The translations under genes were made by a program, and so were the position numbers. From NCBI RefSeq assembly GCF_014649375.1, contig NZ_BMSX01000018.1, positions 62,001-126,000 on the forward strand: DNA of 64,000 nucleotides, in the 5' to 3' direction. Each line of letters opens with the position of its first letter. Within the stretch, counting starts at the first letter, position 1. Shown piece after piece: positions 36,253 through 44,992 of the stretch. The notes beneath the pieces are model-generated. The model was given only the letters and a program-made list of their open reading frames with translations, was not told the origin of the DNA and searched no databases. The stretch comes from Streptomyces aurantiogriseus. Its GTDB lineage: Bacteria; Actinomycetota; Actinomycetes; Streptomycetales; Streptomycetaceae.

Positions 36253-36364
36253 GCAGCCCACGCCACCCACCCGGCCGAACCCGAGCAGCCCCCTTCCCGA
36301 CTCGGGCGGGCCCGAGCAGCCCACGCCACCCACCCGGCCGAACCCGAGCAGCCCCCTTCCCGAC
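36251..36364. repeat. 51-bp direct repeat at the end of the helicase operon
   Basis: A 51-bp unit beginning GAGCAGCCCACGCCACCCAC occurs perfectly at 36251-36301 and 36314-36364 (period 63), starting within the helicase stop codon, with a partial third start at about 36377. The spacer contains CTCGGGCGGGCCCGAG, a 7-bp stem with a 2-nt loop. It may work as a terminator or be a recent duplication. Confidence 0.88.
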
Positions 36365-36536
36365 CCCGCCGGGCCCGAGCAGCACGCAGCGCGTGGTGTG
36401 GGCGCGGCTCGGGGAACATCGCGGGCTCCGGAAACCTTGAGACTGCGGGTTCCGGGCCCTCTTGCGTGCTCGGAGGACAATGGAAGGTGGTCCGCTCACC
36501 AGTGGTGCCATCCCGACCGTACGAGGAGGAGAAGAC

Positions 36537-36905
36537 ATGGCGGAGCCCACGCCGCGTCGGAACGAACCGCGGCTACGCCCCGCGCCCCTGCTCTTCGAGC
36601 CCGCGGAGGCGGCGGGTGATCCGGAGCACTTCTTCGATCTGGAGTCGATCGACGACCCCCAGGCGCTGCTGGCGCGTGCCACGGAGCTGACGCAGGCGTT
36701 CCAGGCGGCGGCCGACCGGGCGATGGAGTTCCAGGCCATGGCGGCGGCCCAGCTCGCCGACCCGCGCCGCTTCGACCGGCTGACCCCGGCCGACATCGCC
36801 GAGCGGGCGGAGTGGACCGAGGACTACGCGAAGAAGATGGTCGAGTTCGGCCGGGATCTGATGCGGGGCGATGTCGAGGGGCGGGGGCACGTCGACCCCG
36901 TGTAG
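36537..36905 (+). CDS. conserved hypothetical small acidic/helical protein
   Basis: The 122-residue protein is not recognised. It has an N-terminal Pro/Arg-rich part, an acidic patch (DPEHFFDLESIDDPQALLA) and a long amphipathic helix (ATELTQAFQAAADRAMEFQA). There are no membrane segments. The very strong AGGAGGAG ribosome site fixes the start at 36537. It is monocistronic as far as can be seen. Confidence 0.72.
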   Translation: MAEPTPRRNEPRLRPAPLLFEPAEAAGDPEHFFDLESIDDPQALLARATELTQAFQAAADRAMEFQAMAAAQLADPRRFDRLTPADIAERAEWTEDYAKKMVEFGRDLMRGDVEGRGHVDPV

Positions 36906-37027
36906 ATCACCCCGCGTGACGCCATGGCATATGCCGGGCGGGCAAGATACCCCTTCCCGCCCTCTCGCGTCCCGATTTCCCGCAACCCTGGGGAATCACC
37001 CGCTCACGCCCGGTAGACCTGGGCGGT

Positions 37028-37636
37028 ATGAGCAGCGCATGGGACGTCCCTCTCACCGAGCACCCCGACGCCGCCGCGGTCACCGCGGACGGTGTCGCCT
37101 GGCTGGCCTCCGCCGGGACGTACCCCCGCAGCACGCTCGCCCTCTGGGAGGACCAGCCGCACGCCCCGGTCGTCCTGCCCTGCGGTTCCGTCTTCGACGT
37201 CGTGAGCGCCCCCGCGATGTTCGGGCGGCTGATGCTGGACCGGCTGTGGGGCGAGGGGCCGGGCTCCGGGCCGGTGGCCGCGTTCCGAGGGCGGACGCTG
37301 CTGTTCGCCGCGCCGGGCACGGCCCAACGGCTGCCCTCGCTGCTGGAGTGGGAGGAGTGGAGCGCCGACGGTCGCCCGGACGGCCGTACGCGCGGTGTCC
37401 CGCCACTGCTGTGCCACGGCACCGGTGACGCGGTGACCGTGCCGCCCCCGCTCACCTCCCCGCAGGACGCCTCCATCCGCTGGATGGTCGCCCCGGACAC
37501 CCGCCACCCGTGGCTGCCGGGCCCCGAAATCCTGCTCTGGGCCGCCGTCCGGGCCGCCCGGTCAGCAGTGCGGATATCGATTTCTCACCCCGCCGACCAG
37601 GGTGCTAAGGTCTACGACGTCAGCAGGCGCCGCTAG
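37028..37636 (+). CDS. Prim-Pol-like conserved streptomycete protein
   Basis: The 202-residue protein is of a type often annotated as bifunctional primase/polymerase N-terminal-like. Visible segments are VLPCGSVFDVVSAPAMFGRL, GPVAAFRGRTLLFAAPGTA, and APDTRHPWLPGPEILLWA. The acidic catalytic pair of active Prim-Pol enzymes is not clear, so it may be a degenerate member. Its last 10 bp run into the tRNA-Lys gene on the same strand, so the real end of the transcript must be processed there. Confidence 0.72.
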   Translation: MSSAWDVPLTEHPDAAAVTADGVAWLASAGTYPRSTLALWEDQPHAPVVLPCGSVFDVVSAPAMFGRLMLDRLWGEGPGSGPVAAFRGRTLLFAAPGTAQRLPSLLEWEEWSADGRPDGRTRGVPPLLCHGTGDAVTVPPPLTSPQDASIRWMVAPDTRHPWLPGPEILLWAAVRAARSAVRISISHPADQGAKVYDVSRRR

Positions 37637-37700
37637 CTCAGTTGGTTAGAGCAGCTGACTCTTAATCAGCGGGTCCGGGGTTCGAGTCCCTGGCGGCGCA
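37627..37700 (+). tRNA. tRNA-Lys(CTT), copy 1
   Basis: The 74-nt cloverleaf has acceptor arms GCGCCGC/GCGGCGC, D arm GCTC/GAGC, anticodon stem GCTGA/TCAGC around loop CTCTTAA (anticodon CTT), T stem CGGGG/CCCTG, and discriminator A; CCA is not encoded. It is identical to the copies at 49958 and 54473. Confidence 0.96.
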
Positions 37701-37706
37701 CGATGT

Positions 37707-37753
37707 CGATGGCGAGGCCGGTTCGCGGAAAGCGCGAACCGGCCTCGCCATCG
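37707..37753 (+). terminator. 19-bp perfect hairpin after tRNA-Lys copy 1
   Basis: Arms 37707-37725 and 37735-37753 pair over 19 bp with a 9-nt loop (CGGAAAGCG). The hairpin after copy 2 has the same ends and loop but a different, compensating middle stem, so the structure rather than the sequence is conserved. Confidence 0.85.
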
Positions 37754-37808
37754 TCGTATCTGCGCGGCTGCGCCGCGCGCTGTGGGGGCTCCGCCACCCA
37801 CACCCCCT
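37754..37808. repeat. duplicated tRNA 3' flank (copy A)
   Basis: The sequence after the tRNA-Lys terminator contains two further hairpin-forming units (GCGCGGCTGCGCCGCGC and GGGGCTCCGCCACCCA). A closely similar stretch follows tRNA-Lys copy 2 at 50085-50139. The rest up to 37942 holds no gene. The GGGGCTCCGCCACCC unit is a widespread streptomycete intergenic repeat type. Confidence 0.75.
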
Positions 37809-37942
37809 TTACCGTCGGCTGTCGTGGCCGCAAGCCGAAGCAGTCACCCCAGTGCGATCCGAGGGCAAGGCCTCTCGCGGAAGCGCGGGGCTCTTCGCGA
37901 ATCCCCTCACCGTCGGCTGCGCTGCCGCAGGCAGGAAGAGAG

Positions 37943-39208
37943 TCACCCCGGCGTGATCTTCACCGTCCACGCCCCCGCCGCCGTGCTCCCGTCCACCGTC
38001 ACCCGTACGCCCTCCTCCCCCGGCACCGTGAAGGTCTCACCGAGGGTGACCGGGGCGTCCGCGAGGGGTGGGTAGACCGAGTTCTCCCAGCAGGCCTCGG
38101 TGTGGGGGTGGGCGTCGATCACCTCGACGGGGCCTCGGCCGGACGACTCGCCGCTGTGGACGCGGTAGACGAGGACGCCCGAGCGGCAGGCCGAGCGGTC
38201 GTTGCCGAGCGGGGTGCGGGCCTCGAAGGCGAGGGCGCTGTCGGTGCCGGTGCGGACGACCGCGAGCTTGGTGCCGTTGCCGAGTCCGAAGGCCGGGGAG
38301 CCAGAGGTGCTCGTCACCGGGAGACCCGGGCCGGCGCCCAGCGGTTCCAGGGTCAGCCGCGACGGCTTCCCCGCGGACACGCACGCCACCTGGCGCGGCC
38401 CCAGCCAGCCCAGCTTCCACTTGTGCCAGGCGAACAGATCCGGCGCCAGTCCGAACTGGCTGCCCATCAGGTCCCAGTCGCCGACGTGTGTGTCCCAGTC
38501 GCCCTTGCCGTCCGTCGGGCGGCGGTAGAGGTCGGGCAGGTCGAAGACATGGCCCGTCTCGTGGGCGAGGACGAGCCGGTCGGGCGGGTGCTGCTCGAAG
38601 ACGGTGACGATCCGGCGGATGTCGGTGCCGTCCGCCCGCAGCGGACGGTCCAGGTTGACGACCTTGGTGGCGTCGGAGTCCACGCCGGGGGCGTCCGGGT
38701 CGGCGACGAAGTAGACGATGTCGTAGCGGGAGAAGTCGACCTGCCGGTCGGCGGCGGTGAGTGCGTCGCGCAGGTAGGTGGCGCGCTGCTCGACGCTCCA
38801 GTCGCGCCGTATGGCGTACGCGGTGGACGGCTTCGGCATGCGGATCCACTGCCGCAGCGGGTGCGGACGCAGGGTGAACCTGCCGTAGGAGGCCTGGTGG
38901 AAGTAGTCGCTGGTGGCCGGGAAGTGGTCGGCGGCGATGTCGGCGGGTGAGTTCAGGGGGACCCAGTCCGGGAACGACAGGAAGATCATCACCGCGTCGA
39001 GGGTGCGGACCGGGCGCGGGTAGGCGGCGTTCCAGGTGTCCAGGCCCTCCGAGTGGTGGGCCTCGGTGCGCTTCAGGGCGCAGGGGTGGGAGGAGAAGGG
39101 TTCGGCGGCCGAGGGGCCGGTGATCAGGGAGGTCGCCGCGAGCGCCGAGAGGGTGGTGAACACGGCCGCGACGCTCCGCAGTCGGGTGCGCGGGGGCTGT
39201 CGCGGCAC
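37943..39208 (-). CDS. secreted M6-like metalloprotease
   Basis: The 421-residue protein has an N-terminal signal peptide (LRSVAAVFTTLSALAATSLI). It carries a zinc motif HETGH (216-220) followed by VFDLPDLY, like the M6 HExxH...D layout, and a GDWDLMG segment downstream. The C-terminal part is beta-rich. The GTG start at 39208 was chosen because GGAGG lies 5 bp before it and it yields a normal signal peptide; the longer frame is unlikely. It should be an extracellular protease. There is no operon partner. Confidence 0.83.
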   Translation of the reverse strand: MPRQPPRTRLRSVAAVFTTLSALAATSLITGPSAAEPFSSHPCALKRTEAHHSEGLDTWNAAYPRPVRTLDAVMIFLSFPDWVPLNSPADIAADHFPATSDYFHQASYGRFTLRPHPLRQWIRMPKPSTAYAIRRDWSVEQRATYLRDALTAADRQVDFSRYDIVYFVADPDAPGVDSDATKVVNLDRPLRADGTDIRRIVTVFEQHPPDRLVLAHETGHVFDLPDLYRRPTDGKGDWDTHVGDWDLMGSQFGLAPDLFAWHKWKLGWLGPRQVACVSAGKPSRLTLEPLGAGPGLPVTSTSGSPAFGLGNGTKLAVVRTGTDSALAFEARTPLGNDRSACRSGVLVYRVHSGESSGRGPVEVIDAHPHTEACWENSVYPPLADAPVTLGETFTVPGEEGVRVTVDGSTAAGAWTVKITPG

Positions 39209-39524
39209 GGAGACCTCCGGGAACGGTTCACGGGACACCGCACCCAGCGTCTGTTGGTTTGTCGTACTACGCCCCGTTTTCCTGCCCCAGACGAGTGAGA
39301 GGGGCGGAAAGCGGGCATCAACGCCGACACCCCCGGAATACTCACGGAACGTCACAAGTGCTCCGCCGTCCGCAGAACCGGTCCAGTTGCGGGCAGAAAC
39401 GATCTGTCAGAAGGGTGGGGTGTTCCGGGACACTGTGCAGTGGCTGCACAAGTCCGGAGCCAGCCTCTATGATCGGCACACTTTGCTGCGCGGACAGAGA
39501 TCGAGTGCACTGCGGGAGCGAGCG

Positions 39525-41381
39525 GTGAGCGGAACGTCCGAAGGGTCGACGCCCGCGGCAGACCTCGACCGGTCCGCCGTCACGGAGAGTGACATCCTGG
39601 CACCTCCTCGTAGGGATGCGCCGGCAGACACAGACAGCGGACCACCGACCTCGCCGGCCTACCGTGCCGTCTTCGCGACCGCCCCCCTCGCCATGGCGGT
39701 CGTGGACCGCGAGGGCCTGGTCACCGACGCCAACGAGGCGCTCGGCACGCTGCTCGGCGGCGGCCCGACCGGGCTGGTCGGACGAGTGGCCGCCGACCTG
39801 CTGGACCTCGCCTCCGACGCCCGCACCTGGCACGCCTACCGCGAGGTGCTCCGCGGCCGGCAGGCCAGTCTGCGCTGCACACGGCGGCTGAAACTGCCCG
39901 ACGGTCGCTCACTGTGGGCGCAGATCACCGTGGCGCTCCTCGACGGCGATCCGTCCGGCGTCCTGCTGTCCGTCGCCGACATCAGCGCCCACCGCGATCT
40001 CCAGGCCCGGCTGCGCCACCTCCAGATGCACGATCCGGTGACCCGGCTGCCCAACCGCACGTTGTTCTTCGAGCGGGTGTCGGCGGCGCTGGAGGCGGAG
40101 TCGTACGAGCAGAGCGGGACCGGCCGGATCGGGCTGTGCTACCTGGACATCGACGGCTTCAAGGCGGTCAACGACACTCTCGGTCACCGGGTCGGCGACC
40201 GGCTGCTGGCCGCCGTGGCCGAGCGGCTGGCGGAGTGTGCGCGGGAGGCCGGGCAGACCCGGCCGAGCGTGCCGCTGGTGGCGCGGCTCGGCGGTGACGA
40301 GTTCGCGCTGCTGGTGGAGGACTCCACCGGCACCGAGCAGCTCGCCGACCTCGCCGAGTCCGCGCTCAAGGCCCTCCAGGCGCCGTTCGACCTCGCCGGG
40401 CATCGGCTGAACGTCTCCGCGTCGATCGGGGTCGTCGAGCGGCACGCGGCCGGGACCACCGCCACCGGGCTGATGCAGGCCGCCGACACCACGCTGTACT
40501 GGGCGAAGGTGGATGGCAAGGACCGCTGGACGCTGTTCGACCCGGAGCGCAACGCCCACCTGATGACCCGTCAGGCGCTCGCCTCGACGCTGCGGCCCGC
40601 CATCGAGCGTGGTGAGTTCCGGCTGGAGTACCAGCCGTTGGTGGGAATGGCGGACGGACGGCTGCGGGGTGTGGAGGCGCTGGTGCGCTGGGATCACCCC
40701 AACTTCGGCCTGCTGCCGCCGAATCGGTTCGTCGCACTGGCCGAGGAGGACGGCTCGATCGTGCCGCTCGGCCGCTGGGTGCTGGCCACCGCCTGCCGGC
40801 AGGCCCGCCGCTGGCAGGTGGAGCATCCCGACGAGCCGCCGCTGTTCGTGAGCGTGAACGTGGCGGTGCGTCAGGTGTGGGACTCCGACCTGGTGGCGGA
40901 CGTGGCGGAGATCCTCGCCGAGACCGGACTCGCCCCGGATCTCCTCCAGTTGGAGCTGACCGAGTCCGCGGTGATGGGCTCGGCCGGACGGCCGCTGCAG
41001 GCGTTGCAGGCGCTCAGCGACATGGGCGTGAACATCGCCATCGACGACTTCGGCACCGGCTACTCCAACCTCGCGTATCTGAGCCGGCTGCCGGTGTCGG
41101 TGCTGAAGCTGGACGGGTCGTTCGTGCGCGGTTTCCAGTACGAGGGTGCCGGGGCGCCCCCCAACCCGGCCGACCAGGTCGTCGTCGAGGCGATGATCGA
41201 CCTCGCGCACCGGCTGGGGCTGACCGTCACCGCCGAGTGCGTGGAGACGTCCGCGCAGGCCACCCGGCTGAGGAGCATCGGCTGCGACACCGGGCAGGGA
41301 TGGCTGTACTCCCGCCCGGTGGCACCGGATCGTATCTCCGAGCTGCTGGGATCGGCGTCGTACGCCGTCCGCAACCCGTAG
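39525..41381 (+). CDS. PAS-GGDEF-EAL cyclic-di-GMP protein
   Basis: The 618-residue protein has a PAS domain (about 45-155), a GGDEF domain with the intact GGDEF signature (256-260) and an EAL domain with EAL (384-386) and DDFGTGYSNLAYL. Both active sites look complete, and no RxxD inhibitory site precedes GGDEF. No membrane helix is seen, so it is cytoplasmic, with PAS sensing a small ligand or redox state. In streptomycetes c-di-GMP holds BldD and delays development. The start is GTG 39525 with GGGAG. It could be an RmdA-type phosphodiesterase or a dual enzyme. Confidence 0.9.
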   Translation: MSGTSEGSTPAADLDRSAVTESDILAPPRRDAPADTDSGPPTSPAYRAVFATAPLAMAVVDREGLVTDANEALGTLLGGGPTGLVGRVAADLLDLASDARTWHAYREVLRGRQASLRCTRRLKLPDGRSLWAQITVALLDGDPSGVLLSVADISAHRDLQARLRHLQMHDPVTRLPNRTLFFERVSAALEAESYEQSGTGRIGLCYLDIDGFKAVNDTLGHRVGDRLLAAVAERLAECAREAGQTRPSVPLVARLGGDEFALLVEDSTGTEQLADLAESALKALQAPFDLAGHRLNVSASIGVVERHAAGTTATGLMQAADTTLYWAKVDGKDRWTLFDPERNAHLMTRQALASTLRPAIERGEFRLEYQPLVGMADGRLRGVEALVRWDHPNFGLLPPNRFVALAEEDGSIVPLGRWVLATACRQARRWQVEHPDEPPLFVSVNVAVRQVWDSDLVADVAEILAETGLAPDLLQLELTESAVMGSAGRPLQALQALSDMGVNIAIDDFGTGYSNLAYLSRLPVSVLKLDGSFVRGFQYEGAGAPPNPADQVVVEAMIDLAHRLGLTVTAECVETSAQATRLRSIGCDTGQGWLYSRPVAPDRISELLGSASYAVRNP

Positions 41382-41406
41382 CTCGTATCCGCCTGTATCC
41401 GCTTTC

Positions 41407-42555
41407 CTACGCCGTGGGCAACCCGTAGGCGTCCGCGACGAGTTCGTAGGAGCGCAGGCGCAGTTCGCCGCGGTGGGCGTGGCTGGTGAGCATCAACTCG
41501 TCGGCGCCGGTGCGCTTGTGGAGGTCGTCGAGGCCGGAGCGGACCTCGTCCGCCGTGCCGTGGACGATGTTCGCGGTCCAGGAGTCGACGAACTCCCGCT
41601 CCAGCGGGGTGAACTCATGCGCCTCCGCCTCCTGCGGGGAGGGGAACAGGCCGGGACGGCCGGTGCGCAGGCGGACCATGTTCAGGCCGGTGGCGAGAAC
41701 CTGGCGGCGGGCCTCGCGCTCGTCGTCGGCGGCGAGCACGGAGACGCCGATGAGGGCGTACGGCTCGTCGAGGACCGCCGACGGCCGGAAGTGCTCCCGG
41801 TACAGGTCGAGCGCCGGGATCGTGTTCTGCGCGGAGAAGTGGTGCGCGAAGGCGAAGGGCAGGCCGAGCAGGGCCGCCAGGCGGGCGCTGAAGCCGGACG
41901 AGCCCAGCAGCCAGATCGGCGGGCGGTGCCGGGACTGCACGCCGCCGGGGGACGTGGCCTGGACGGGGCCGGGGACCGCGTGGATCCGGCGGTAGGGGTG
42001 ACCGTCGGGGAAGTCGTCGTCCAGGAAGCGGGTCAGCTCGGCGAGCTGCTCGGGGAAGTCGTCGGCGCCCTCGTTCAGCCGGTCGGTTCGGCGCAGGGCG
42101 GCCGCGGTGGCGCCGTCGGTGCCGGGGGCGCGGCCCAGGCCGAGGTCGACGCGGCCCGGGGCGAGGGCCTCCAGGGTGCCGAACTGCTCGGCGATCACCA
42201 GCGGGGCGTGGTTGGGCAGCATGACGCCGCCCGAGCCGAGCCGGATGCGGTCGGTGTGGGCGGCGAGGTGGGCGAGGATCACCGCGGGCGAGGAGGAGGC
42301 GACGCCCGGCATGGAGTGGTGCTCGGCGACCCAGTAGCGGTGGAAGCCGCGGGCCTCGGTGAGCCGGGCGAGGTCGACGCTGGTGCGCAGGGCGTCGGTG
42401 GCGGTGCGGCCGGAACCGACGGTGACCAGGTCCAGGACGGAGAGGGGGACGGGGGCGGTGCCGTGCACCACACCTCGGATCTCGTCGGCCGGCGCCTCAC
42501 CCGCCGACGTCCCGCCCGCCGTCTTCCCGCCTGCCGTCGTCTCGTCCGCCGCCAC
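41407..42555 (-). CDS. LLM-class flavin-dependent oxidoreductase
   Basis: This 382-residue luciferase-like monooxygenase has the VPLSVLDLVTVGSG opening, RYWVAEHHSMPGVA, LGSGGVMLPNHAPLVIAEQF and VDLGLGRAPGTD, the hallmarks of the MsnO8-like group that binds FMN. The start at GTG 42555 follows AGGAGGA; the longer frame would read through the 28-bp tandem repeats. It is convergent with the c-di-GMP gene. The substrate is not known. Confidence 0.9.
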   Translation of the reverse strand: MAADETTAGGKTAGGTSAGEAPADEIRGVVHGTAPVPLSVLDLVTVGSGRTATDALRTSVDLARLTEARGFHRYWVAEHHSMPGVASSSPAVILAHLAAHTDRIRLGSGGVMLPNHAPLVIAEQFGTLEALAPGRVDLGLGRAPGTDGATAAALRRTDRLNEGADDFPEQLAELTRFLDDDFPDGHPYRRIHAVPGPVQATSPGGVQSRHRPPIWLLGSSGFSARLAALLGLPFAFAHHFSAQNTIPALDLYREHFRPSAVLDEPYALIGVSVLAADDEREARRQVLATGLNMVRLRTGRPGLFPSPQEAEAHEFTPLEREFVDSWTANIVHGTADEVRSGLDDLHKRTGADELMLTSHAHRGELRLRSYELVADAYGLPTA

Positions 42556-42616
42556 GGGTTCCTCCTGGTCTCGAGCACACACTGTCCTCGCACCGCTAAC
42601 AGGAGGGTGTCTCCGC

Positions 42617-42726
42617 TTATTCCCCGCGAGGCCGCTCCCCGGGCGCTTCCCTGCGAGACCGCTCCCCCAGGCGCTTCCCTGCGAGACCGCTCCCCCAGGC
42701 GCTTCCCTGCGAGACCGCTCCCCTGC
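42617..42726. repeat. 28-bp tandem repeat, about 3.8 units
   Basis: Units begin GCGCTTCCCTGCGAGACCGC. Full copies lie at 42643-42670 and 42671-42698, an almost full one at 42699-42725, with a diverged first unit from about 42617. The array fills the gap between the LLM gene and the EutA-like gene. Confidence 0.9.
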
Positions 42727-42731
42727 GTCGC

Positions 42732-43463
42732 TCAAACCTGCACGATCGGCTCCCGCGTGAACAGCGCTCCCAGGCCGGGTGCGTTCACCCGCCGGTCCGT
42801 CAGGCGCAGTGCCTCCCAGACGGTGACCTGGTTGGCGGTGAGGACCGGCTTGCCCAGCTCCTTCTCCAGGGCGGGCAGGTGAGCGACCGTGTGGAGGGCG
42901 GTGTCGGGCAGCAGGACCGCCTCCGCGCCGGGGTCGTCGGCGCCGCGGGCCAGCGCGAAGACCTCGGCCTCGCCCCAGCTGCCGACCTCGGGGGCGGTGA
43001 CGCTCCCGGAGCTGTGGACGCCGGTCACTTCCAGGCCGCCGGACCGCAGGAACTCAGCGAACAGGCCCGCCACGTCGTCCGGGTAGGTGGCGCCGACCGC
43101 GACCCGGCCCACGCCGATCTCCTGGGCCGCGTGCACGAAGGCGAAGGAGGTCGAGGAGGCCGGCATCCCGGCGATGCGGGCGAGGGCGCGCACCTGCTCC
43201 TGGGCGCCCTCCCAGCCGTGCACGAAGCCGCCGCTGGTGCAGGCCCACACGATCGCCTCCGCGCCGGACAGCCGCAGTTGCTCGACGCCCGCCGCGAGCC
43301 GCTCGGGTGTGCCCATCTGCCGCAGCACGTCGACACGGTGCGCGTCCTCGCCGATGTCCGTGTGGACCAGGTCCACCCGGATGTCACTGCCCAGGAGCTG
43401 CTCGATACGGGGGTAGTCGTCCTCGGCCGAGTGGCCCGGGTAGAGGAGTCCGAGTGCGGTCAT
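42732..43463 (-). CDS. EutA-like Asp/Glu racemase / maleate-isomerase-family protein
   Basis: The 243-residue protein of the Asp/Glu/hydantoin racemase superfamily has one catalytic Cys in IVWACTSGGFV. At the second site, where maleate isomerases carry Cys, this protein reads LLPDTALHTV with no Cys, so classic two-Cys chemistry is unlikely. EutA proteins accompany ectoine transport, and the ehuBCDA operon lies 2.5 kb away, so a role around ectoine or a related compound is suggested by context. It is divergent from the 2-hydroxyacid dehydrogenase gene. Confidence 0.78.
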   Translation of the reverse strand: MTALGLLYPGHSAEDDYPRIEQLLGSDIRVDLVHTDIGEDAHRVDVLRQMGTPERLAAGVEQLRLSGAEAIVWACTSGGFVHGWEGAQEQVRALARIAGMPASSTSFAFVHAAQEIGVGRVAVGATYPDDVAGLFAEFLRSGGLEVTGVHSSGSVTAPEVGSWGEAEVFALARGADDPGAEAVLLPDTALHTVAHLPALEKELGKPVLTANQVTVWEALRLTDRRVNAPGLGALFTREPIVQV

Positions 43464-43788
43464 GTCCAGCCTTCCTGCTGTTCTTCCGGCAGTACGGGGG
43501 CCACTGCCGCGCCCCCTCGTCCAGCAGAGCCTGGTACGGCCCCACGGCCCGGGTACCCATCCGGCGCAGTGCCGCCCACATCGTCACCTGGCTGGGCGAC
43601 GTCCAGGGCGGGCAGCGTCCTCGTCGGGGAGACGGAATGCGGCAACGAACCGCACGGACGGCCGTGTTGACGGCGGTAGGTTCGGGTGCGAATGTGGTCA
43701 ATCCGCGCACGTCAGGCCCTTGGTCACGCACGCCGGGCCCTGCACCGGCCCTTGGTCCCGCACGTCACGCCCGAGGAGGGAGCACCGG
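43464..43788. promoter_or_regulatory. divergent region with an 18-bp direct repeat
   Basis: The 325-bp gap lies between the EutA-like gene and the dehydrogenase. It holds GGCCCTTGGTCACGCACG at 43715-43732 and the same with one change at 43747-43764 (period 32), close to the dehydrogenase start. These could be operator sites, possibly for the IclR regulator downstream. No promoter consensus is clear. Confidence 0.45.
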
Positions 43789-44739
43789 ATGACCGACGTC
43801 CCCACGCTCCTCGTCCTCGACGCCGATCCCCTCCCCCGGCTCGGCCGGCTCACCGGGCGGGCCCGGGTGGTGCACACCGACGAGGCCTCTCTCGCCGCGC
43901 GACTGCCGGAGGCGGACGTGCTGCTGGTGTGGGACTTCACCTCGCACGCGGTGCGGGACGCCTGGCCCGGCGAGGGGCCGCGACCGGGCTGGGTGCACAC
44001 GGCGAGCGCGGGCGTCGACCATCTGATGTGCCCGGAGCTGGTCGCGTCGGAGACGGTGGTGACGAACGCGCGCGGGATCTTCGACGAGCCGATCGCCGAG
44101 TACGTCGCCGCGCTGGTCCTGGCGATGGCGAAGGACCTGCCGCGCACCTGGGAGCTCCAGCGGCGGCACGAGTGGCGGCACCGGGAGAGCCGGCGGGTTG
44201 CCGGGACGCACGCCGTGGTCGTCGGCTCAGGTCCGATCGGCCGGGCCGTCGCCCGCACGCTGAAGGCGCTCGGCGTGACCACGGCGGTCGTCGGCCGCGT
44301 CCCGCGCACCGGCATCCACGGCCCCCAGGACCTGGACCGGCTCCTCGCCCGCGCCGACTGGGTGATCGCGGCCGCTCCGCTCACCGAGCAGACCCGCGGC
44401 ATGTTCGACACCCGCCGCTTCGGCGTGATGCAGCCCTCCGCCTGCTTCGTCAACGTCGGCCGGGGGCAGCTCGTGGTCGAGGACGCGCTCGTCCAGGCAC
44501 TGCAGAAGCGGTGGATCACGGGCGCCGCACTGGACGTCTTCGCGACCGAACCCCTCGCCCCGGACAGCCCGTTGTGGCAGGTCCCGGGGCTGCTGGTGTC
44601 GCCGCACATGAGCGGGGACACGGTCGGCTGGCGGGACGAACTCGGCGTGCAGTTCGTGGAGTTGTTCGAGCGCTGGGCGGCGGGCCGACCGCTGAGGAAT
44701 GTGGTCGACAAGCAGCGCGGGTACGTGCCCGGACACTGA
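43789..44739 (+). CDS. D-2-hydroxyacid dehydrogenase family protein
   Basis: The 316-residue NAD(P)-dependent dehydrogenase has the Rossmann motif VVGSGPIGRAVA, substrate-binding NVGRGQ (Arg), ATEPL (Glu) and catalytic His in SPHMSG. The ribosome site GAGGAGGGAG precedes the ATG. Divergent from the EutA-like gene and upstream of ehuBCDA, it may reduce or oxidise a 2-hydroxy acid from the same pathway. Confidence 0.9.
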   Translation: MTDVPTLLVLDADPLPRLGRLTGRARVVHTDEASLAARLPEADVLLVWDFTSHAVRDAWPGEGPRPGWVHTASAGVDHLMCPELVASETVVTNARGIFDEPIAEYVAALVLAMAKDLPRTWELQRRHEWRHRESRRVAGTHAVVVGSGPIGRAVARTLKALGVTTAVVGRVPRTGIHGPQDLDRLLARADWVIAAAPLTEQTRGMFDTRRFGVMQPSACFVNVGRGQLVVEDALVQALQKRWITGAALDVFATEPLAPDSPLWQVPGLLVSPHMSGDTVGWRDELGVQFVELFERWAAGRPLRNVVDKQRGYVPGH

Positions 44740-44992
44740 CGTCCTGGAGGGCGCAGGACGGACCTCACCACCATGACCGCGGGGGGCTCCTCGACGGCTG
44801 CCGCAAGGGCGAGTTCGGCCCGGTGGAGGCGGACCCGTGCGGCCAGACCCCGTGCGGCCAGACCAGACCCTGCGCGGCTCCGGGACCGTCGACCCGGGCG
44901 GCCGTCGGGACGAGGACGCCCCTCCGTGGCCCGGCTGCGGGAGGCGGGCACGGTCTTCCCGGGCAGGACGACGACCCCCTGTACGGGGCTGC
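44740..44992. other. gene-free gap between dehydrogenase and cupin
   Basis: The 253-bp stretch between convergent genes contains a short direct repeat (CGTGCGGCCAGACC near 44837-44865) and a small hairpin (CCCC/GGGG near 44975-44988) that could end either transcript. No gene is seen. Confidence 0.5.

Noticed and set aside
36251..36364. CRISPR-like or IS-end interpretation of the 51-bp repeat
   Set aside because: There are only two full copies with a 12-bp spacer and no transposase; a simple tandem duplication is sufficient.
44740..44992. Short Arg/Ala-rich plus-strand frame after the dehydrogenase
   Set aside because: It has no ribosome site and low-complexity composition, and crosses the convergent cupin gene.
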